Below are positions 44,001 to 48,735 of a stretch of DNA of 48,735 nucleotides, in pieces; the stretch's first letter is position 1, and each line of letters begins with the position of its first letter. Both the position numbers and the translations under genes were made by a program. The stretch covers positions 1 to 48,735 of the forward strand of contig JAGATX010000005.1 in the NCBI GenBank assembly GCA_017621055.1, read 5' to 3'. Source of the stretch: Muribaculaceae bacterium (GTDB lineage Bacteria > Bacteroidota > Bacteroidia > Bacteroidales > Muribaculaceae). Under the pieces are notes generated by a model. The model was given only the letters and a program-made list of their open reading frames with translations, searched no databases and had not been told where the DNA came from.

Positions 44001-44122
44001 GCACCTATCAGTGGGTCGTCGTCTGCGGCAGAAACAACAGTTCCGTGCACAGTGATGTTCTGCGCTTGCCCTATGAGCGCCGCTATCAGCAGCATCATGG
44101 TACTTAGAATTGTCCTTTTCAT
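41027..44122 (-). CDS. susC: SusC-family TonB-dependent transporter
   Basis: 1031 residues, signal peptide 1-20. Carboxypeptidase-D-like domain (about 23-100: VHGTVVSAADDDPLIGASVV, LIVSYIGYQT), TonB box region, plug domain (about 110-230: ALQGRVPGMNISADGG, RIRGIGTLNNNDPLYIIDG, DAASASIYGSRAANGVIIITT in outline), and a 22-strand barrel ending VTFGLNATF with the terminal Phe. It imports oligosaccharides across the outer membrane with energy from TonB-ExbBD. It is the first gene of the operon through 35389. Confidence 0.97.
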   Translation of the reverse strand: MKRTILSTMMLLIAALIGQAQNITVHGTVVSAADDDPLIGASVVCGIEGPGGVATDIDGNFEITVPEGANLIVSYIGYQTKTVAAEPRMTIALEEDSELLNEVVVTGYSTQRKVDVTGAITAVDVNEIAKQNENNPIKALQGRVPGMNISADGGPSGSATVRIRGIGTLNNNDPLYIIDGVPTKGGMHELNPNDIETIQILKDAASASIYGSRAANGVIIITTKKGNDLKINLDASVAAQFYTHRMKVLNADGYGRAMWQAYVNGGEDPNTNGLGYRYNWGYDADGYPVLHSMTMNRYLDSKGITPAADTDWFDETTRTGLVQNYNLSVSGSTEKLSSFFSLGYYKNVGVIKYTDFERFSARINTEYKPLGNVLTIGEHFTLNRTDEVQSPGGFLQNVLQANPSLPVYTTTGEFAGPVGGYPDRENPYARLIRNKDNRYVYWRMFGDAYVNLNLFKGFNVRTTFGLDYSQKQQRFFTYPITEGNVANSTNAVEAKQEHWTRWMWNLVANYNIDFGKNHLDALVGMELNRETANWFSGYKMNFSVLNPDFMWPDAGVGKAQAYGSGDGFSLVSFFGKANYSFDNRYLAGVTLRYDGSSRFGANNRYATFPSVSLGWRMNNEKFLRGATWLNDLKLRLSWGQTGNQEISNLARYFVYVPNYGVNESGGQSYGTSYDIAGTNGGSILQSGFKRNQIGNPDIRWETTTQYNVGLDWSMFATRFFGSIDFYYKKTSDILVEMIGIAAMGEGSSQWINAGEMNNRGVELNLGWRHDTHYGFHYEITGNISAYRNKITALPATVAANGTFGGNGVFSVVDHTYGAQAGYVADGIFRNQAEVDNHAVQEGAAPGRIRWRDLDGNGYIDERDQQWIYDPTPAFTYGINVYLQYRDFDFSMFWQGAQGQDVISDLKKETDLWSGLNIGFLNKGERLLSAWTPQNPNSEIPALSRSDINNEKRVSTFYVEDGSYLKLRNIQFGYKLPAKITDKMHLQRLRFYVSAQNLLTIKSSNFTGVDPENPNYGYPIATNVTFGLNATF

Positions 44123-44153
44123 TTTAATGGTTGTTTAGGAATTTTTTCTGCTG

Positions 44154-44181
44154 CAAATTTAGTGACCCAGGGCCGCTCAAA
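44154..44181 (-). promoter_or_regulatory. Probable promoter of the susC operon
   Basis: Minus strand TAAATTTG (44154-44161), about 32 bases before the ATG. TTTG (44178-44181) is only 16 bases upstream instead of 19-21, as expected for a weak promoter that depends on an activator such as the hybrid sensor/regulator. Confidence 0.5.
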
Positions 44182-44280
44182 TCATAATTTTTGTTGTTTA
44201 CAGTATAAAAATCCGTGGCATACACAGTTTTTTATACTCTTTGCAACAAAAATACACCCCGCACCCATTCCGCCACCACC

Positions 44281-44330
44281 CAAAAAACAGCGCCGCGGGC
44301 GGCAGAATCACTCTGCATTGCCCGCGGCGC
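44281..44330 (-). terminator. Intrinsic terminator of the serpin gene
   Basis: GCGCCGCGGGC (44290-44300) pairs perfectly with GCCCGCGGCGC (44320-44330), followed on the minus strand by CTGTTTTTT. It separates the serpin unit from the susC promoter. Confidence 0.85.
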
Positions 44331-44421
44331 ATTCCAATTTACTAATCTCTGTTTCGTTCTATGGAGTCATAACCTTAAAACTCCATAATTTTTAACTTGG
44401 CATCACAGCCGGGTAATCCGT

Positions 44422-45681
44422 TCAAAGGTCGCGGATGCAGCCCCACAGGATTGCCGCGCCCGTGCTCTTCTCGTTAATCATGAACAGGAACGGCTGATCA
44501 AAGCGATATACCGGGTCAGGATACCATTGGCCACCATGACTTGCTCCAATTGTATACGTAGCCGACGATGCCTCAGCACCTTCTTCGAAAAAGCGCACTG
44601 CCGACTGCTGGAAGACGTGGTTTTCGGCAAGTGCCGGCTCTGTGAATATCTTTGTCTGCCGCAATTCGTCAAGTCCGGCAATGCCTAAATCGGCAAACAT
44701 CGGATTAAGCCGAAGCTCACCGCCCTTGAAATCAACCCGGGGAAGATAAAGTTCTGTATTATTTGCGAGCGGCAAAAATGACGAATTAAAGAGGCCTTCG
44801 GCAATTATATCGTCAATGGTAAAACCCTCCCGGGGAAGGACGAAAGAAACAATATATTTGCCGTCACCCAACAGCATGCTCACACTCTTCCAGTTGCTGA
44901 AATGTCCAAAATCTGAGCCATTGTTTTCATATAATGGTTCGTGCATATACATCATGTCAACATTGCTGTCGCCATGCTCACCATGGAAAACCGCCGGTTT
45001 CGTGTCCTCGCGGTCGAACGGCACCGACCATGCACCGTTGATATACGAGGCACTGACAAGAACATAAAGGAGCTGTTGTATCTGATTCGCGTCAGATATT
45101 ATCCGCGGTATCATTCCGCCGGTGCGCTCGTTGACCCATGCGTTGATCTCCTCGGCTACACCACCGGCATTGCCCGTGAAATCACCGGCACAGGTTTCGC
45201 CATCATAACTCTCCGATAAAATACCGGCGAATTGAGGCGAGATCGTATAGCTGTCGCGGTACCAGCAGCCGTTGGCTATGGTCATTGTCACCGAGGGGTC
45301 GAGCGTCGGAAGCACGTCCATATACCGGCGGCTGAGGGTATTGAGCGCCTCGAGGTTGTCGCTACCTAACGCGGTAAGTATCCGGCCGCGAAGTTCGTCG
45401 TCCACAATATTGGCCATCAGCGACAACATCATCGATGCGCCTAAAGGAGATACGGCGATGTTCTTGCCCGGATTCGCTGCTACTGCCGACTGGAAGAAGC
45501 GTATATTGAACTCCTCGAGACCCGCGTTGGCGCGGCTCTCGGCCTCGCTCAGTTCGAGGTCGGTGAACGCAGGTTCGGGGATTTCCTCCTCCGGAGCGCC
45601 TCCCGGCTCGTCGCTGCTGCACGCCGCCAGCATAACGGCCATGAGAGCAGCAAATGCTATAAGAAGACTCTTGATTTTCAT
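44422..45681 (-). CDS. Serpin-family protease inhibitor lipoprotein
   Basis: 419 residues. Lipobox MLAAC with C21 followed by SSDEPGG, so a lipoprotein probably exposed at the surface. The serpin fold spans about 48-419: N-terminal helix, VSPLGASMMLSLMAN, NGCWYRD, INAWVNERTGGMIPRII, YINGAWSVPFD, and C-terminal FDQPFLFMINEKSTGAAILWG. The reactive-loop hinge VRFFEEGAEASSATYT keeps the small residues needed for loop insertion, so it should be inhibitory. The scissile bond lies in the following IGASHGGQWYP segment but cannot be fixed from sequence. Serpins trap serine or cysteine proteases irreversibly. Last of a probable three-gene unit. Confidence 0.93.
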   Translation of the reverse strand: MKIKSLLIAFAALMAVMLAACSSDEPGGAPEEEIPEPAFTDLELSEAESRANAGLEEFNIRFFQSAVAANPGKNIAVSPLGASMMLSLMANIVDDELRGRILTALGSDNLEALNTLSRRYMDVLPTLDPSVTMTIANGCWYRDSYTISPQFAGILSESYDGETCAGDFTGNAGGVAEEINAWVNERTGGMIPRIISDANQIQQLLYVLVSASYINGAWSVPFDREDTKPAVFHGEHGDSNVDMMYMHEPLYENNGSDFGHFSNWKSVSMLLGDGKYIVSFVLPREGFTIDDIIAEGLFNSSFLPLANNTELYLPRVDFKGGELRLNPMFADLGIAGLDELRQTKIFTEPALAENHVFQQSAVRFFEEGAEASSATYTIGASHGGQWYPDPVYRFDQPFLFMINEKSTGAAILWGCIRDL

Positions 45682-45782
45682 AGCTGTTTGTTTTTAGAGT
45701 TAATATTTATTTCTGAACGCTGAAGTAACGAACATTCTGATCATAGGTGCCACGAACGTCAGTGGTACTTATCATATCCGAA

Positions 45783-46256
45783 TTAGATGGTTACGCCGCC
45801 GTCCCCGCTGCTGACTTTTGAGGCTGCGTAGCTCTTTGCAGCGTCGAGGTAGAAGGAGAATGCGGGATTACCGGCGGCTGTCTCCTCGTCGAAGCTGCCC
45901 TGCTCGGTAAAGCCGATTATAGGCTCGGCGGCGACGGGCGCGGCGATGAGGGCGAAGCCCTTGTTGTCGGCGTAGTTCACGGCGTAGATCAGCGTATCGG
46001 CCGAGCCGCTGCGCGAACCGGGAGTGGTGAGAGCCACCACACCGTCTACGAATACCTGCTCGCCGAAGCGCGACTCACCCTGACGGCCCTCGGCGAGAGC
46101 CAGGGCGATAGCCTCGGCATCAGCCACACTGCGCGAGGCAGACACGCCCTCGGGTGCCGGTGCGGGTGCCGGCAGGGGCTCGTCGCTGCTGCACCCTGTC
46201 AGCAGGCTCCCTGCCAAGAGCGCGCAACTCAGAAAGCATAAAGTTGTCTTTTTCAT
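45783..46256 (-). CDS. Spi (I69-type) protease-inhibitor lipoprotein
   Basis: 157 residues. Lipobox SLLTGC with C22 followed by SSDEP. After a Pro/Ala linker, the domain (about 40-145) with RSVADAEAIALALAEGRQGE, LIYAVNYADNKGFALIAA and PIIGFTEQGSFDEET resembles the Spi/streptopain-propeptide inhibitor domain, which blocks C10 cysteine proteases. The usual partner, a C10 protease gene, is not in this window, and no protease domain follows, so it is a stand-alone inhibitor. It is 101 bases upstream of the serpin gene and shares its SSDEP surface signal. Confidence 0.85.
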   Translation of the reverse strand: MKKTTLCFLSCALLAGSLLTGCSSDEPLPAPAPAPEGVSASRSVADAEAIALALAEGRQGESRFGEQVFVDGVVALTTPGSRSGSADTLIYAVNYADNKGFALIAAPVAAEPIIGFTEQGSFDEETAAGNPAFSFYLDAAKSYAASKVSSGDGGVTI

Positions 46257-46277
46257 AAGTTCGTTTGGTTTTTGTAA

Positions 46278-46297
46278 CTACCGCATTGGTGCGGTAG
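46278..46297. repeat. Perfect hairpin in the leader of the Spi gene
   Basis: CTACCGCA-TTGG-TGCGGTAG, 8-bp stem with 4-base loop, 22 bases upstream of the Spi start codon. The minus strand continues TTACAAAA, so it is not a normal terminator. It may process or stabilise the intercistronic RNA. Confidence 0.6.
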
Positions 46298-46354
46298 CAA
46301 GGTTAATAATTAGGTTAATTTATTTTCCTTGCGGAGTATCCGGATTAGTTAAAG

Positions 46355-46723
46355 TCAGTTCTCGATATATATTATATAGGAGTTTCCTGTTTCGGCAGTT
46401 GCCACAATGGCACAATCCTCAATAAACATTGTGAACGGTAATGTCAGGACCGCTGTTGACTCGCAATCGAAGTCGGCAATTACATAGTATTCCGATTGGT
46501 TCATCACAGTATACGTTACCGCACCCTGAGGATATGCGAAAGTCAGAAGTAGCGCCTCTTCGTCCATCGCCACCACAATATCATCGGTCGGCGCGCCCGG
46601 TTCAAAAGGTCGTGTCTGCGGATTGGCCCGTTTCAGCTTATAAGGGGTGTTGACGTGGGGGAGTGCCGAAGCGGCAATCACACTGAAAAGCATTAAGAGG
46701 AGAATTGAAACTTTTGTTTTCAT
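46355..46723 (-). CDS. Small exported protein (DUF3244-like)
   Basis: 122 residues, signal peptide 1-20 (MKTKVSILLLMLFSVIAASA). The mature part is a single small beta-sandwich; DDIVVAMDEEALLLTFAYPQGAVTYTV is similar to the DUF3244 family of short secreted Bacteroides proteins. No cysteine or lipobox is at the N-terminus, so a periplasmic or secreted protein is expected. It has its own full promoter and is first of the unit with Spi and serpin, 98 bases upstream of Spi. Confidence 0.7.
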   Translation of the reverse strand: MKTKVSILLLMLFSVIAASALPHVNTPYKLKRANPQTRPFEPGAPTDDIVVAMDEEALLLTFAYPQGAVTYTVMNQSEYYVIADFDCESTAVLTLPFTMFIEDCAIVATAETGNSYIIYIEN

Positions 46724-46752
46724 TAGGTTTTAATTCCGTTAATTTTTGCCGA

Positions 46753-46784
46753 CAAAGTTAAGGCAAAGTTAACAGATTTCCAAA
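46753..46784 (-). promoter_or_regulatory. Promoter of the DUF3244-Spi-serpin unit
   Basis: Minus strand TTTG (46781-46784), 20-base spacer, TAACTTTG (46753-46760). A second TAACTTTG copy lies at 46764-46771 inside the spacer, an unusual doubling. The predicted leader is about 25 nt. Confidence 0.82.
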
Positions 46785-46789
46785 AAATG

Positions 46790-46853
46790 TTGGTCACAAA
46801 AGCACCTCTAATCCCCTGATACTCAGTAGGGGTTGAAAATATTTTGGTCACAA
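46790..46853. repeat. Paired TTGGTCACAA repeats upstream of the inhibitor promoter
   Basis: TTGGTCACAA occurs at 46790-46799 and 46844-46853, in direct orientation, 54 bases apart. A CCCCT/AGGGG hairpin (46813-46832) lies between. The nearer copy is 5 bases upstream of the -33 box, a position typical for activator sites. They could be operators for the adjacent HTH regulator. Confidence 0.55.
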
Positions 46854-46883
46854 GCCGAAACCGTCCGTGAAAACAGGCCGTTT

Positions 46884-48524
46884 TCAGCCCCAAAAGAATG
46901 CTGAAATCTCATCCTTGCGTTCCGATGCCGACTGCTTGATCTTAGCTCTGGCCCGCGACCGTCGTACTGTTACGGCGTGGGGGGTCAGCCTCACTACGGT
47001 GGCTATTGTCGACACGTTCATCCCCCATTTTGTCAGCACAAGGATTTTGATATCTCCGGCATTGATACCTATTTGTTCGAGTTCGCTGACAACACCTGAG
47101 AGTTGGCGGTCGATATCCTTTTCAATATCATTATAAATAGATGTGGAAAATACCTGTCGCACCGCCGAGTCGAAACGCGAAGCGTCGGCAGTGTTCCGGG
47201 TTGTGCTTCCGTTACTGTATTCTTTCACAAGAGAGTTCAGTAACAATACAGACTTATCGCTCTGCGGCTTAGCAGCGTCGCTGATTTTCTGACGCAGGCT
47301 CAGTATCATGGCCTCATGCCGGCTGATTATGGCATCATCCTCCTTGATTTTCAGCTGATGCCGCGCCGTCAGCCTGATCATCAATACCAATAGTAAGAAT
47401 ATCAGCGTTATGGTAGTGCAAACTCCAACTGCAAGTACGGTTCTGCTGCGCTGTTCGCGAACCGTGGCCTCCTCCCGCTCGAGCAAAGCCTGATAGTTCA
47501 TGACCACCGCGCCGTTTTCCATATTCTGCAGCGACGCGGTTATATCCACACAGTTTTCGAGATGCAGCAATGCCGAGTCAATATTCCCTCTGTATCTGTC
47601 TACAGCATATGCCATGGCCTGATAGTTCAGGTTTTGTTCCAATGGCTCTAAATCCCGGGTCAACGAACAATACAACGACATTATGCTGTCGCACTCTCGG
47701 TAACGGCCTGTCGCCGCCATAGTTACCGCCGCTGCTTGCAATAAATCATACGGTGGTGAGGTGTATGCGGCACTGTCGATTTGCGAAAGATAACCCATAG
47801 CCCTGTCGATGTGCTGCGCTCGTGAACAGGCATCGGCCATCGCGGCATAATAGTACTGCCCGTTTCCACCATAAAACTCCGCATCCGCCGAAAAAACACT
47901 GTCAAGGTAGTTGATGGCCCTCTCGGGCTGTCCGGAAGCCGATAAATACTGGGCACGTGTTATCCGCTGATATTGTGCCTGCTCAGCAAGACACGCCCGC
48001 TCAAAAGCTACAATTGACGAATCGGAAAACTCAATAGCCTGCGGAAAATTGAGAAATTCGCCCGATATATCGGCCATTTGTCTGTAAATGCGCGCACGCC
48101 ATACCTGATCGCGAACTTCATTGGCGAGCAGCAACGCTTCGGCTGAGCAAACCACTGCCTCTCCGAAATTTCGCCTGCCTGCAAGGTTTTGAGCCTTTGC
48201 AAACAGACACTTTGTCGTCCGCCGGCTATCGCGGTGAGGCTCGGACGTATAATAGCCAATCGCGAAATCAAGCAGACTGTCATCCGGCTTATCTTCGCCG
48301 AGAATTGCACCCGCCAGGGCGTCTACGTAGCCGTAGAGGGCTTTCTGGGCGGCGGGGAGGGCGGACGGGTCGGCGATGGAGTCGCAGACGGCGAGGGCGG
48401 CGGCGGGGTCGCTCTCCACCAGGGCGGCGGCGCGGTCGAGGCGGCGCTGCACGGCGCTGTCGCCGCACGCGGCGAGCGTCACGGCGACAAGTATAACGAT
48501 AATATGTGCTACCCGGGCAAGCAT
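46884..48524 (-). CDS. TPR-membrane-HTH transcriptional regulator (DUF6377-like architecture)
   Basis: 546 residues from the ATG at 48522-48524 (MLARVAH). The longer form from 48542 would begin inside the promoter. The N-terminus is lipoprotein-like (VTLAACGDSA). Residues about 25-330 are TPR helices, probably periplasmic; a single membrane helix follows (VLAVGVCTTITLIFLLLVLMIRL), then a coiled coil (about 375-420) and a C-terminal helix-turn-helix (about 480-540, KILVLTKWGMNVSTIATVVRLTPHAVTVRRSRARAK in outline), LuxR/GerE-like. This one-component layout passes an envelope signal directly to DNA. The adjacent protease-inhibitor unit, with its paired upstream repeats, is the likely target. Confidence 0.82.
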   Translation of the reverse strand: MLARVAHIIVILVAVTLAACGDSAVQRRLDRAAALVESDPAAALAVCDSIADPSALPAAQKALYGYVDALAGAILGEDKPDDSLLDFAIGYYTSEPHRDSRRTTKCLFAKAQNLAGRRNFGEAVVCSAEALLLANEVRDQVWRARIYRQMADISGEFLNFPQAIEFSDSSIVAFERACLAEQAQYQRITRAQYLSASGQPERAINYLDSVFSADAEFYGGNGQYYYAAMADACSRAQHIDRAMGYLSQIDSAAYTSPPYDLLQAAAVTMAATGRYRECDSIMSLYCSLTRDLEPLEQNLNYQAMAYAVDRYRGNIDSALLHLENCVDITASLQNMENGAVVMNYQALLEREEATVREQRSRTVLAVGVCTTITLIFLLLVLMIRLTARHQLKIKEDDAIISRHEAMILSLRQKISDAAKPQSDKSVLLLNSLVKEYSNGSTTRNTADASRFDSAVRQVFSTSIYNDIEKDIDRQLSGVVSELEQIGINAGDIKILVLTKWGMNVSTIATVVRLTPHAVTVRRSRARAKIKQSASERKDEISAFFWG

Positions 48525-48529
48525 AGCCC

Positions 48530-48562
48530 CAAAGTTACGCATAATTATGCCATACTTCCAAA
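48530..48562 (-). promoter_or_regulatory. Promoter of the TPR-HTH regulator gene
   Basis: Minus strand TTTG (48559-48562), 21-base spacer, TAACTTTG (48530-48537). The ATG at 48524 begins 6 bases after the -7 box, at the expected transcription start, so the mRNA is probably leaderless. Confidence 0.8.
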
Positions 48563-48735
48563 TAAAATTATGTCTTTATGCCTTTTTGTCTAAAGGAAAG
48601 ATTCCAATAAGAAGTGCAACGGTTATTCTCCTCACTCCTCCTCAGGGGAAGGCCGCGCGCCGAGGGGGCTGAGCAAGCCCCCGTTGAGCGCATCAGCGAC
48701 AGAGGTAATCTTTCGTCAGATTCAGTCTGCGACAC
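48563..48735. other. Right-edge region, unassigned
   Basis: No gene is supported here. A GGGGGCT-GAGCA-AGCCCCC hairpin (48664-48682) is present with no T-run. AAAGATT (48597-48603) and AATCTTT (48699-48705) are inverted. The stretch may be the edge of a neighbouring unit. Confidence 0.4.

Larger units (their letters stand above)
44123..44421. other. Intergenic region between serpin gene and susC
   Basis: 299 bases without a gene. It holds the susC promoter motif (44154-44161), another TATTTTTG on the minus strand (44247-44254), the serpin terminator (44281-44330), and an ATGGAGT/ACTCCAT inverted repeat (44361-44386) just after the serpin stop. Confidence 0.65.

Overview
The window is a high-GC Bacteroidota chromosome segment, most likely Bacteroidales of the Muribaculaceae/S24-7 type. 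Evidence: promoters follow the Bacteroidetes TTTG-N19..21-TAnnTTTG pattern, there is a SusC/SusD glycan-uptake locus with a hybrid two-component sensor, LES-type lipoproteins are common, and several secreted proteins end in a YYNLQGIRVENP-type tail. The family-level placement is inference.

Layout: (1) 1-683, minus strand: tRNA-Thr(TGT), Tyr, Gly, Thr(GGT) and the start of tuf, the same order as the E. coli tufB operon. (2) 907-2012: a small outer-membrane barrel and an HsdR_N-like nuclease-fold protein. (3) 2089-8356, minus: a signalling cluster of LytTR regulator, membrane FHA/zinc-ribbon protein, exported caspase-like peptidase, Pro/Ala-rich membrane protein, zinc-ribbon/FHA protein, PP2C phosphatase and Sel1-repeat protein. 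No kinase is present. (4) 8582-13319: manA, a probable small RNA unit, and a 1102-residue secreted alpha-amylase with starch-binding modules. (5) 13540-17024, minus: a four-gene phage-structure cassette (small protein, capsid candidate, adaptor-position protein, portal) with its own promoter motif and terminator, but no integrase, terminase or tail genes. (6) 17282-24306: small membrane protein, rpsA, then DUF4254-GT9-ruvB-uvrC with overlapping genes. (7) 24377-44122: a fructan utilisation locus (fructokinase, MFS permease, periplasmic GH32, fructose-type hybrid sensor/regulator, three unusual secreted proteins, surface GH32 lipoprotein, DUF4960-like surface lipoprotein, SusD, SusC). (8) 44422-48542, minus: serpin lipoprotein, Spi-type inhibitor lipoprotein, small DUF3244-like exported protein, and a TPR-membrane-HTH regulator.

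Working model for the fructan locus: the surface GH32 lipoprotein cuts polymer, the DUF4960-like protein and SusD capture it, SusC imports oligosaccharides, the periplasmic GH32 releases fructose, the hybrid sensor detects it, and the permease and kinase bring it into metabolism. The main candidates for undescribed biology are the FHA/PP2C/caspase cluster, the isolated capsid-portal cassette, the serpin/Spi locus with paired upstream repeats and an apparently leaderless regulator, the three secreted proteins inside the fructan locus, and a predicted small RNA at about 9692-9809. All assignments come from reading the sequence; no database search was run.
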